From the NCBI GenBank assembly GCA_017468865.1, contig JAFUHM010000049.1, forward strand, positions 1-35,601: a stretch of 35,601 bases of DNA. The letters are read 5' to 3'. Source of the stretch: Oscillospiraceae bacterium (GTDB taxonomy: Bacteria; Bacillota; Clostridia; Oscillospirales; Ruminococcaceae). The notes under the pieces were generated by a model. The model saw only the letters and a program-made list of their open reading frames with translations, was not told the DNA's origin and ran no database searches. Position 1 is the stretch's first letter. Each line of letters opens with the position of its first letter. Shown in pieces: positions 22,392 to 30,848 of this stretch. Both the position numbers and the translations under genes were made by a program.

Positions 22392-25103
22392 TTATTGCTT
22401 CTTAAACACATAAGTATTATTTCCATCACCATTTATAAATTCTAAAAACATATAATAGTCTGTACCATATTGATAGATCTTAAAATGACGATATTCATTG
22501 CCAAAGGCATGAGTATAGGTGATGGGATCATATGAAACCATATCTGTAGACCCGGTACTGTAATAGTAAACAAGGTAGCTGTTGCTGTAGAACACAAGCT
22601 TTGTAATATACGGATCCAATTGCCATTCCCTATTATTGGGATCATAATTACCGGATTGCGTATAGGACTTAGATGATCGGAAATCATAATAACTCCATGT
22701 TCCTGCTATTTGCGAAGCATTTAGCTTTACTTCTGTCCAAGAATTTGTAGAATTAGGAGCGGAGGGAGTCGATGGATCTGTAGTCCCCTTATTCGTGAAA
22801 GCCATAACATCACTTGTCACAAGACCGCATCTTATAGCGATTGCTTTGATCGTCTTGCCTTTGGGGACATTCACAATGCCGCTCGTACCCCATATTATCT
22901 TTCCGTTGGTGACTTTCAGCTTCTGTGTACCCTCACTTACGGTAGGAGTGGTGCCGTCAAGGGTGTATATGATGTAGGAGTCCTTCGTCTGGGTGTACAC
23001 CCTGAAGTTATTATCGGATGCCATGCCTGACTGCACGATGAGGGGCTTTGCTATCTGAACATTGAGTACGCCCCACTTGCCAAGCTCCGACCATTTACCT
23101 CCGCTGTATGCCTTGAAATACATCGCAGCAGAGTTGCCCGTCATAGGCTTATCAAGGAAGATAGTCTCTCCTGCGTGAACGTGCTTGCATGAGGTGGTGA
23201 TGTTGGACGAGCCGAAGTTATAGTATATAGTCGCATTGGAATCGGTGCAGTTAAGCTGTACGGTTCGTCCGCCGAAGGCGGTCTTTATTATTACGGTGGG
23301 CTTTGGCACCTTTTTCTCCGTTACAGTGACCGTGCATGATGCTTTTACAGTCGGATCAGACACAGACTCTGCCGTTATTACAGCACTCCCTATCGCTCTC
23401 GCTGTAACGATACCGTTAGCTGATACGACCGCAAAAGATGAATTTGAAGAAGTCCACTTTATACTCTTATCCGTTGCATTTGTGGGAAGGACAGTCGCAG
23501 AAAGTGTGAGCCTGTCGCCCACCATAACAGATGCCGAAGACTTGTCGAGCGTTACTTTCGTCACACTGACGGGTCTACCCATGCCCATTGGACAATCAGG
23601 ATCGGGACAGAATCCGTCTTCATCAAGTTCATAGTAATAATCCGGATTAGTCGGGAGGTCAGCCTTTCCGTTGTAGAAGGCATATGATGTACCGTGCGGG
23701 ATATGGACATGATCAAGTTTGTTACAGTTCTTGAAAGAATACGAATCTATACTTTCCAATGTACTTGGAATAGTAATCGCTTCAAGACTTGTACAGCCCT
23801 TGAAAACATACTGACTAATTGTTGTCACGCCCTCTTCCAGAGTGACAGATTTGAGATTTATGCAATCAGAAAAAGTATATCCTAAAGTATATCCTGTTGT
23901 AGTATAATAACCATCACCAACCTTTTTGATACTACCAGGTATAGTCACTGTTGTAATTGCTTTACATCCACTGAAAGCATATCCACCCAAGATTTTTACT
24001 CCATCTTGGATTTCTAATGTTTTTAAACTGCTGCATCCATCAAAAGAATGATAACCAATCTCATAGACATTCCCTGGTATAATAAGCTCACTTAAACTTG
24101 TGCAGCCACTAAAGGCTTCATTCCCTATAGTTAATACTGACATTTTTGATCCGGGAGTAAAAGTAAGAGAGGTTAAACCAGTACAACTATAAAAACTTCC
24201 TGTTGCATCACGACCACCATTTCCGATAGAAGTAACACTTGCTGGAATTACTACACTCCTAATAGATGTGCAGAACGCAAAAGCACCAACTCCAATTGAA
24301 GTTACGTTATTAGGGATGTTCACAGAATCCAATGAACTACACGCTCTAAAAGTAAAATGTCCTATAGATGTGACACTCTCAGGGATATTTACCGATTTTA
24401 AAGAATAACAATTGCAAAATGTGGCATTGCCAATTGATTGCAATGTATCAGGTATTGAGACGCTTTCCAAATTATTACATCCATAAAATGAACTATTCCC
24501 AATGCTTGTGATTCCATTTTCAATTACTATTCTTTTAATCCTTAAACGATTTGAAAACCAAGGAGTACCTGGTGAGAATGAATCCCACCCACCCCATGGA
24601 TACCATCTATATTGATCATAAGGCACTTGATAATCATACATTGACCCTGTGCCGCTTATAGTCAGCGTGCCATCGTCTGAGAAAATCCATGTAGCATTAT
24701 CACCGCAAGCATTGTTTACATTGTATTCGGCTGTAGCTGTCTCTAATGCGGTCTCACCCTCAACCGTTTCAGCAGGTGCGGTGTTTTCTGCACTTGCGGT
24801 CTCATCGGGAGCAACCTCTGTTGCGGTGGAAGTATCGGAAGTGTCCCCGCTTTCCGCCTCCTCGAATGTGTCCACGTCCACATCTTCATCGGAAACAGCG
24901 TCGCCGTTTTCCATTGGAGTGACATTTTCATCCGCAGATGATTCCTCAACAGGAGCGGTATCATCCGTGGAATCCAAAGTGACTGACTCGGCATCTTCGA
25001 CTGCCGCTGTGCTGAAATCCGCATCAGAGAAATCTTCCGCATGAACAGGCACAGTACTGCACATAAGAAGTGCCATTGCGAATGCTATATGCTTTTTCCT
25101 CAT
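22392..25103 (-). CDS. Secreted LRR_5 (BspA-like) protein with Big_2 and CHB_HEX-type domains
   Basis: A 903-residue exported protein. The signal peptide (MRKKHIAFAMALLMCSTVPV, then HAED) is followed by an acidic Ser/Thr/Ala/Glu linker (about 25-130). Leucine-rich repeats of the BspA/LRR_5 type then run from about 165 to 460, each like SLKSVNIPESVTSIGHFTF. A bacterial Ig-like Big_2 domain follows (about 508-595, VTKVTLDKSSASVMVGDRLT). A region like the chitobiase C-terminal module comes next (YIILDGT-type YTLDGTTPT), then a C-terminal domain I do not recognise. No LPxTG or dockerin is seen, so surface attachment is unclear. AAGGAGAG precedes the start. LRR_5 proteins often bind host or plant surfaces. 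Base composition varies sharply along the gene. Confidence 0.92.
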   Translation of the reverse strand: MRKKHIAFAMALLMCSTVPVHAEDFSDADFSTAAVEDAESVTLDSTDDTAPVEESSADENVTPMENGDAVSDEDVDVDTFEEAESGDTSDTSTATEVAPDETASAENTAPAETVEGETALETATAEYNVNNACGDNATWIFSDDGTLTISGTGSMYDYQVPYDQYRWYPWGGWDSFSPGTPWFSNRLRIKRIVIENGITSIGNSSFYGCNNLESVSIPDTLQSIGNATFCNCYSLKSVNIPESVTSIGHFTFRACSSLDSVNIPNNVTSIGVGAFAFCTSIRSVVIPASVTSIGNGGRDATGSFYSCTGLTSLTFTPGSKMSVLTIGNEAFSGCTSLSELIIPGNVYEIGYHSFDGCSSLKTLEIQDGVKILGGYAFSGCKAITTVTIPGSIKKVGDGYYTTTGYTLGYTFSDCINLKSVTLEEGVTTISQYVFKGCTSLEAITIPSTLESIDSYSFKNCNKLDHVHIPHGTSYAFYNGKADLPTNPDYYYELDEDGFCPDPDCPMGMGRPVSVTKVTLDKSSASVMVGDRLTLSATVLPTNATDKSIKWTSSNSSFAVVSANGIVTARAIGSAVITAESVSDPTVKASCTVTVTEKKVPKPTVIIKTAFGGRTVQLNCTDSNATIYYNFGSSNITTSCKHVHAGETIFLDKPMTGNSAAMYFKAYSGGKWSELGKWGVLNVQIAKPLIVQSGMASDNNFRVYTQTKDSYIIYTLDGTTPTVSEGTQKLKVTNGKIIWGTSGIVNVPKGKTIKAIAIRCGLVTSDVMAFTNKGTTDPSTPSAPNSTNSWTEVKLNASQIAGTWSYYDFRSSKSYTQSGNYDPNNREWQLDPYITKLVFYSNSYLVYYYSTGSTDMVSYDPITYTHAFGNEYRHFKIYQYGTDYYMFLEFINGDGNNTYVFKKQ

Positions 25104-25302
25104 GAGATCACTCTCCTTATAATAAATTACTCATATTATATCATATATTTGTTACCCCCCCGAAATTTTTATGAACTTTTATTGAATTTTTTGAAAAATC
25201 CATAAAACCATAATTAGCATCTTTCTCTCCATCGTCTGTATCATAAAATCCCCACTCAGTCGATCATGACATATTTGTCAGTTTATAAATTTGGCATATC
25301 TC
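25104..25302. promoter_or_regulatory. AT-rich divergent region between the LRR gene and purB
   Basis: No gene is seen. On the minus strand a TATAAT lies near 25140 within GATATAATATG, the likely -10 of the LRR gene; no good -35 is visible 17 bp upstream. No purine-riboswitch core is recognisable ahead of purB. Confidence 0.5.
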
Positions 25303-25331
25303 TTGCATTTCTCTCCATTATATGGTATAAT
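25303..25331 (+). promoter_or_regulatory. Sigma-A promoter of purB
   Basis: TTGCAT (25303-25308), 17-bp spacer, TATAAT (25326-25331). The leader is only about 25 nt, too short for a riboswitch. Confidence 0.85.
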
Positions 25332-25362
25332 ATGTATATCATTATCTGAAAGGATGCTTGAA

Positions 25363-26799
25363 ATGAACGATACATCTACATATGAGTCCCCTTTTTGCAC
25401 GAGATATGCCAGCAAGGAAATGCAGTATATCTTCTCGGCGGACAAGAAATTCACCACATGGAGACGGCTCTGGGTAGCACTGGCAAGAGCTGAGATGATA
25501 CTCGGGCTCCCCGTCACCGAGGATCAGGTAAAGGAGCTTGAGGCACACATCGACGACATCGACTACGAATGTGCAGCCGAGCGTGAGAAGCAGGTGCGCC
25601 ATGACGTAATGGCTCATGTGTACACATACGGCAAGGCGGCTCCGGGCGCCGCAGGTATAATTCATCTGGGTGCCACTTCCTGCTATGTGGGAGACAATAC
25701 CGACGTTATCATCATGCGTGACGCTCTCGAACTGGTAAAGGAGAAGCTGGTCACGGTCATCCGTCAGCTGTCCGAATTTGCGGACAAATATAAGGATATG
25801 CCCGCACTCGCATACACCCACCTTCAGCCTGCACAGCTCACCACCGTGGGCAAGCGTGCCACCCTGTGGATAAACGAACTCCTCATAGACCTGGATGAGC
25901 TTGAATACCGCACATCCACCCTTAAACTCCTGGGTTCAAAGGGCACCACAGGCACACAGGCATCCTTCATGGAGCTTTTCCACGGGGACAGCTCCAAGGT
26001 GAAGAAGCTTGAAATGCTCATTGCCAAAGAGATGGGCTTTGACAAGGTAGTACCCGTTTCCGGACAGACCTATTCAAGGAAGACCGACTATCAGGTGCTC
26101 TCTTCCCTCTCCAATATCGCACAGTCTGCCATGAAGTTCGCAAACGATATGCGCATACTCCAGAACTTCAAGGAAATGGAAGAACCCTTCGAGAAGAATC
26201 AGATAGGTTCCTCCGCAATGCCCTACAAGCGCAACCCCATGAGATGCGAGCGCATCACTGCCCTTGCAAGATATCTGATGATCGACACCCTCAACCCTGC
26301 ATTCACCGCAGGTACACAGTGGTTCGAGCGCACTCTTGACGACTCTGCCAACAAGCGCATCTCCGTTGCAGAGGGCTTCCTTGCCTGCGATGCCATCCTC
26401 AACATAATGATAAACGTAACATCCGGACTTGTGGTATATCCCAAGATAGTGCGCCGCAGAGTCATGGCTGAACTGCCTTTCATGGCATCGGAGAACATAA
26501 TGATGGATGCAGTGGAGAGAGGCGGCAACAGACAGGAACTTCACGAGAAGATACGCACCTATGCTATGCAGGCGGGCAAGATGGTGAAGGAAGAGGGTCT
26601 TGACAATGACCTTATCGAGCGAATCGCCGCCGATCCTTCCTTCGGGCTTACCCGTGAGGATATAGAGAAGACCCTCGTACCCGAAAACTACACGGGAAGA
26701 TCCTCCGAGCAGGTGACCGAGTTCATTGAGGACTGTGTAGCACCCGTACTCAAGCGTTACGCAGGCAAGGCAAACGCAACTGCTGAGATAAACGTATGA
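25363..26799 (+). CDS. purB: Adenylosuccinate lyase
   Basis: A 478-residue enzyme of the fumarase/aspartase superfamily that removes fumarate from SAICAR and from adenylosuccinate, two steps of purine synthesis. The family signature with the catalytic serine loop is IGSSAMPYKRNPMRCERI. The HLGATS motif (IIHLGATSCYVGDNTD) and the catalytic-His region (YTHLQPAQLTTVGKR) are also present. The start is ATG at 25363, 9 nt after AAAGG; the ATG at 25354 abuts that site. Other purine genes are absent from the window, so purB sits apart from the main pathway cluster. Confidence 0.96.
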   Translation: MNDTSTYESPFCTRYASKEMQYIFSADKKFTTWRRLWVALARAEMILGLPVTEDQVKELEAHIDDIDYECAAEREKQVRHDVMAHVYTYGKAAPGAAGIIHLGATSCYVGDNTDVIIMRDALELVKEKLVTVIRQLSEFADKYKDMPALAYTHLQPAQLTTVGKRATLWINELLIDLDELEYRTSTLKLLGSKGTTGTQASFMELFHGDSSKVKKLEMLIAKEMGFDKVVPVSGQTYSRKTDYQVLSSLSNIAQSAMKFANDMRILQNFKEMEEPFEKNQIGSSAMPYKRNPMRCERITALARYLMIDTLNPAFTAGTQWFERTLDDSANKRISVAEGFLACDAILNIMINVTSGLVVYPKIVRRRVMAELPFMASENIMMDAVERGGNRQELHEKIRTYAMQAGKMVKEEGLDNDLIERIAADPSFGLTREDIEKTLVPENYTGRSSEQVTEFIEDCVAPVLKRYAGKANATAEINV

Positions 26800-26806
26800 C
26801 AGCGGC

Positions 26807-26832
26807 GTGACGGGTGTCACATCACCCGTCAC
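26807..26832 (+). other. Intercistronic hairpin between purB and malQ
   Basis: A perfect 10-bp stem (GTGACGGGTG with CACCCGTCAC, TCACAT loop) lies 7 bp after the purB stop. No T-run follows, so it may stabilise or partly attenuate the transcript rather than end it. No promoter is visible before malQ. Confidence 0.65.
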
Positions 26833-26864
26833 ATCCATCCACCGACCTTTACATGGAGAATATT

Positions 26865-28352
26865 ATGCGATCAAGCGGAATACTTCTGCATATCACGTCA
26901 CTGCCTTCACCCTACGGGATAGGCACACTGGGACGTCAGGCTTATGAATTCGTTGACTTCCTGAAAAAGGCAGGACAGCGTTACTGGCAGATACTGCCAT
27001 TGGGTCCTACGGGGTTCGGAGACAGTCCCTATCAGTGCTACTCGGCTTTTGCGGGCAATCCCCTGCTGATAGATCTCCCTTCGCTCGTCAGCGCAGGGCT
27101 CATCGAACGGGACGACCCCGACCTTACTGTGATGGCAGAGAGGAAATTTGCCGACAATGCCCAGCTTTTCACATTCAAGAAGCTCATCCTGCAAAAGGCA
27201 TACGCCTCATTCAGGCGCAGCGGCAGGAAGGATGCCCTGCATGAGTTCGATGATTTCTGTGAAGAGAACGCATCATGGCTCGATGACTATGCCCTTTTCA
27301 TGACGCTCAAGACCGCTCATGCGCAGATGATGTGGACGATGTGGGACGAGCCGTACCGCCTTCACGATGAGAAGGCACTCAGGGAGTTTTCCGAGGCTCA
27401 CTCGGATGAGATACTGTCATGGAAATTCATGCAGTACCTGTTCTTCGATCAGTACAGCCGACTGAAGGACTACGCCAACCGAAAGGGGATCCTTATCTAC
27501 GGCGATATGCCCATCTATGTCTCCGCCGACAGCAGCGACATATGGGCTGCTCCGCAAATGTTCATGGTGGACAAGGACAGGCATCCCGTAAAGGTAGCCG
27601 GCTGTCCTCCCGATGTATTCTCTCCCACAGGACAGCTGTGGGGCAATCCCCTGTATGACTGGGACAAGATGACGGCAGACGGATACAAATGGTGGGTGGA
27701 GCGTGTCCGTGCGGCTTCAAAGCTGTTCGACCTGACAAGGATAGACCATTTCAGGGGCTTTGAATCCTTTTATGCCATCCCTGCGGAGAACGACACCGCT
27801 GAAGAGGGAGAATGGCTTCCGGGCCCCGGTAAGGCACTGTTTGACAGGATCAAGGCAGAACTCGGCGGCGTGGAACTGGTGGCGGAGGATCTGGGATTTC
27901 TCACTCCCGAAGTGCATCAGATGCTGCATGAATGCGGATATCCGGGCATGAATGTGACGGAATTTGCCTTCGGCGGCGATGACAGCGGTTATCTGCCGCA
28001 CAACTATGTGCGAAACAGCGTTGTCTATATCGGCACTCACGACAATGATACCGCAGCGGGATGGTATGATTCCTGTGACAAGGCTGCAAAGAAGCGTATC
28101 TGCAATTATCTCGGCATCAAGCGCAGCTCATCCCCCGAAAAGGTGACAAAGCACCTTATCCGCATGGCTATGGCATCCCCCTCCGACTTGTGCATCCTTC
28201 AGATGCAGGATATCCTGGGTCTTGGCACCTCCGCCAGAATGAACATCCCATCCACCGTCGGAAACGGCAACTGGGCCTGGCGAATGGAGAAGATGCCCGA
28301 CAAGAAGACTGCCAAAAGGCTGAAGAAACTGACGAAAACATATTTCAGATAA
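26865..28352 (+). CDS. malQ: 4-alpha-glucanotransferase (amylomaltase, GH77)
   Basis: A 495-residue GH77 enzyme that transfers segments of alpha-1,4-glucan between maltodextrins, acting in glycogen or maltodextrin metabolism in the cytoplasm. The N-terminal MRSSGILLHITSLPSPYGIG and QILPLGPTGFGDSPYQCYSA are classic. The catalytic nucleophile Asp is in RIDHFRGFESFYAIP, the acid/base Glu in VAEDLGFLTPEV, and the third Asp in GTHDNDTAAGW. ATG at 26865 has GGAG upstream; an ATG at 26853 is rejected because it overlaps that site. It follows purB by 65 nt, perhaps by read-through. Confidence 0.96.
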   Translation: MRSSGILLHITSLPSPYGIGTLGRQAYEFVDFLKKAGQRYWQILPLGPTGFGDSPYQCYSAFAGNPLLIDLPSLVSAGLIERDDPDLTVMAERKFADNAQLFTFKKLILQKAYASFRRSGRKDALHEFDDFCEENASWLDDYALFMTLKTAHAQMMWTMWDEPYRLHDEKALREFSEAHSDEILSWKFMQYLFFDQYSRLKDYANRKGILIYGDMPIYVSADSSDIWAAPQMFMVDKDRHPVKVAGCPPDVFSPTGQLWGNPLYDWDKMTADGYKWWVERVRAASKLFDLTRIDHFRGFESFYAIPAENDTAEEGEWLPGPGKALFDRIKAELGGVELVAEDLGFLTPEVHQMLHECGYPGMNVTEFAFGGDDSGYLPHNYVRNSVVYIGTHDNDTAAGWYDSCDKAAKKRICNYLGIKRSSSPEKVTKHLIRMAMASPSDLCILQMQDILGLGTSARMNIPSTVGNGNWAWRMEKMPDKKTAKRLKKLTKTYFR

Positions 28353-28357
28353 AAAAT

Positions 28358-28379
28358 GCACCGTCCGGACGGGCGGTGC
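28358..28379. terminator. Bidirectional terminator between malQ and the membrane protein gene
   Basis: A 9-bp stem (GCACCGTCC with GGGCGGTGC, one G-U). On the plus strand it is followed by TTTCG; on the minus strand by ATTTTTT. Convergent genes end on both sides. Confidence 0.85.
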
Positions 28380-28395
28380 TTTCGTATCGGCTTTG

Positions 28396-29337
28396 TTATT
28401 CTGCGGAGGTCTCTGCCTCATCCGAGGACGTCTCTTCCGTGTCTTCGGCGGATGTCTCATCGGATGCCGTCTCCGATGCAGGTGCATCATCCTTGTGCAT
28501 CTTTTCCTGAAGGACTCCCAGCTTATCCTTTACGGATTCTATGGTGGTGAAGATAGGATAGTCTATGTGGAAATATGTGTAGTTCCATCCTCTGTCGGCT
28601 ATGTCATAGACCTGTATGCCGTTCTGTTCGCCGATATAGTCCAGCTCATCAAAGTATTCCTCACCGTTGATGAACATCTTGGTGCCGCTCCACTCGCACT
28701 CGAACTCCACGGGATTGGACTGCTGCTTCACTAGCTTGCGGATGGTGGTGTCCAGCTTGATGAAGCCCTTGTCTTCGTCAAGCGTGTTAGGCTCGATGTA
28801 TACGCATTTCTTACCTGTCGATTTGTTTGCCACGTCAAGCACATAATAGCGGAAGGCTCCCGACGGGGACACTCCCCTTTCGATCATGGTGTCCACCGTG
28901 GTGACACGGAATACGTTCATGACAAGGAAGAATGCGATACCTCCCAGTATGTACATTAGCAGGAATACCGTGCCGAATATGGTCTTCGCCGTTTCGTTCA
29001 TGTGACAGCAGAAAAATCCGAACAGGGTCACAATGAAGGCAGGCACCAGCAGCGGCCAGTTGCCCCAGTCCAGCAGCAGCAGCGGCAGGAATATGGGCAT
29101 ATTGAGCATGGCAAGGATACAGGTTATGGGCGATCTTCTGGTGTACAGGTCAAGCAGGCAGACCAGTACAGATGCCACCGCCGCTATCACGGCAAACTTC
29201 TTCTTCTCCGTATACTCTATATTGTAGAAGAACACTATATAATCAAAGTACAGCAGCAGTGCGGTGTAAATGACTCCAAGAAGGCTGACTGCCAGCTTGA
29301 ACCATTTATTGTTCACGACCTTTGCTACTCTTTCCAT
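28396..29337 (-). CDS. Uncharacterised membrane protein
   Basis: A 313-residue protein I do not recognise. The N-terminal half has about five hydrophobic helices (for example LAVSLLGVIYTALLLYF, FAVIAAVASVLVCLLDLY, ILAMLNMPIFLPLLLLDW and TIFGTVFLLMYILGGIAFFL). The second half is a soluble domain (about 165-275) with YYVLDVANKSTGKKCVYIEP and FECEWSGTKMFINGEEYFDE. The last 35 residues are an acidic Ser/Thr/Glu/Ala tail of low complexity. The start follows AAGGGGGAG. It is a single gene, with convergent malQ on one side and the divergent DivIVA-like gene on the other. Confidence 0.85.
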   Translation of the reverse strand: MERVAKVVNNKWFKLAVSLLGVIYTALLLYFDYIVFFYNIEYTEKKKFAVIAAVASVLVCLLDLYTRRSPITCILAMLNMPIFLPLLLLDWGNWPLLVPAFIVTLFGFFCCHMNETAKTIFGTVFLLMYILGGIAFFLVMNVFRVTTVDTMIERGVSPSGAFRYYVLDVANKSTGKKCVYIEPNTLDEDKGFIKLDTTIRKLVKQQSNPVEFECEWSGTKMFINGEEYFDELDYIGEQNGIQVYDIADRGWNYTYFHIDYPIFTTIESVKDKLGVLQEKMHKDDAPASETASDETSAEDTEETSSDEAETSAE

Positions 29338-29707
29338 ATGTTCTCCCCCTTTCTGTAATCATACATAGTCATTATACCATATTTGTGTTCTCAAATCAAC
29401 TACAAATCAGTATCAATGCAGAAACAATACATAAGCATGGATTTGTCCGTCTGACCTCATATATGACGGTATCATTTATTCATTTTGACTAACAATGAAG
29501 AGATTTATGCATAGATTTGATAAAAAGCAAAAAACCTATTGACTTTTTTATTTATGTGTTGTATAATATTACTAAATGTTAATGTAGTATACCTATTTCT
29601 GAACAATTTATTGACGACAGGCTTTGCAGCCTTGCCCTAAAAGGCGGTCAATGGACGGAGGAAGGTAATATCGGACGTTATGTCTGTGAAAAGGAGTCTG
29701 GTTAGGA
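29338..29707 (+). promoter_or_regulatory. Intergenic region with the promoter and long leader of the DivIVA-like gene
   Basis: There is no gene in these 370 nt. Plus strand: TTGACT (29539-29544), 17-bp spacer, TATAAT (29562-29567). The leader of about 130 nt to the start at 29708 contains CAGGCTTTGCAGCCTTGCC and other short pairings, but I match it to no known riboswitch. The part left of 29539 is AT-rich and would hold the promoter of the minus-strand membrane protein. Confidence 0.75.
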
Positions 29708-30745
29708 ATGAGCGAGTCGAGATTTATAAAGACCGTACCTTTCGGGGGGTATGACAAGAACGATGTTGAAAAGAAACTGGAGAGTATGTATACTCAGATC
29801 TTTGATCTGAAAAACGAGCTCCGGGAGACCAAGCTCCTGATGGAGGAATACAAGAAGGGCAGTGACGCCGAGAAAGCAAGTGAGACGGTTCTCAGCGGAG
29901 AGCGTGCCAAGCTCACCTCTGTTCAGGTACAGAAAGAGAGCCTTTCTGACAAGCTGAAGATCGCAGATGACGATCTGAAGAAGAAGACCAAGGAGCTTGA
30001 AGATGCCCTCAGTGAGGTGACAGAGCTCAAAACCAAGCTCGAGGAAGCAGAATCCAAGCTGAAGATGATCGAGGCAGGCGGTGATGCCGCTTCACTCGGA
30101 ACAGTATTCATCGAGGCTCAGAAGGCTGCGGATATGGTTAAGGCTACGAGCAAGGCAGAGGCAGAGAAGATAGAGTCCGATGCCAAAAAGGTAGTCGAGA
30201 ACATGATAGCCGATGCCAACAACAAGGCATCTACCATCATATACGAAGCAGAAAAACAGGCCGCACAGACCAAGGCAGACAGTGAGAACGATGCAGAGCA
30301 GATGAAGGCTGCATCAGGAAATCTCCGTGCGGTAGTCCTCAGCGATGTTGAGAACTTTATCGAAGAGATAGTCCATGTCCGTGAGGTATTTGAACACTTT
30401 GAGAACCTGGGCATGGCAAAGGTGGAAGAGTCCGAGAAGCTGCTTGCCCGTACAAAGAAAAAGCTCACAGACGGCGGAGTTCCCGTATTTACCGACCCCA
30501 AGAAGGTAGATGCGAAGCTTCCCGAGGAGCCCAAGCTGACTCCCGTGGATCACGATCTTGACAGCGGCAGGAAGAATGCCGAGCTTGACAAGCTGATGGC
30601 TATGGCAAATGCCATAGGCGCCGATGACAAGGACGATGATAAGAAGCCTGAAAAGAAGGAAGAAAAGAAGTCCGACAAAAAGGATGAAAAAGCACCTTCC
30701 GTCAGCCTTGACGAACTGATGAAACAGGCTGAATCCATAGGCTGA
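29708..30745 (+). CDS. DivIVA-like coiled-coil protein
   Basis: A 345-residue cytoplasmic protein. The N-terminus RFIKTVPFGGYDKNDVEKKL matches the DivIVA/GpsB lipid-binding segment (F-x-x-x-x-x-GYD-x-x-x-V). Long heptad-rich coiled coils follow (about 20-130 and 135-210), in the pattern of Ala/Glu/Lys-rich DivIVA proteins. A segment FIEEIVHVREVFEHFENLGM comes next. The C-terminus is highly charged (KPEKKEEKKSDKKDEKAP) and ends in a short helix, SLDELMKQAESIG. DivIVA proteins bind curved membrane at poles and division sites and recruit partners. An HsfB-like sensor gene follows 103 nt downstream on the same strand. Confidence 0.82.
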   Translation: MSESRFIKTVPFGGYDKNDVEKKLESMYTQIFDLKNELRETKLLMEEYKKGSDAEKASETVLSGERAKLTSVQVQKESLSDKLKIADDDLKKKTKELEDALSEVTELKTKLEEAESKLKMIEAGGDAASLGTVFIEAQKAADMVKATSKAEAEKIESDAKKVVENMIADANNKASTIIYEAEKQAAQTKADSENDAEQMKAASGNLRAVVLSDVENFIEEIVHVREVFEHFENLGMAKVEESEKLLARTKKKLTDGGVPVFTDPKKVDAKLPEEPKLTPVDHDLDSGRKNAELDKLMAMANAIGADDKDDDKKPEKKEEKKSDKKDEKAPSVSLDELMKQAESIG

Positions 30746-30783
30746 TGCGGCGGAGCATGATGCTCCTCACGGCAGGGAGAAAC

Positions 30784-30814
30784 GCCTGCAAAGGTCATAA
30801 CGGCCTTTGCAGGC
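30784..30814 (+). other. Hairpin between the DivIVA-like and HsfB-like genes
   Basis: A perfect 11-bp stem (GCCTGCAAAGG with CCTTTGCAGGC, 9-nt loop). It is followed by AAAGAAAAAG, not T residues, so read-through into the HsfB-like gene is expected. Confidence 0.7.
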
Positions 30815-30848
30815 AAAGAAAAAGTAGATCATCATAGGGGGATTATCC

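Noticed and set aside
25332..25362. Purine riboswitch before purB
   Set aside because: The leader is only about 25 nt and shows no riboswitch core.
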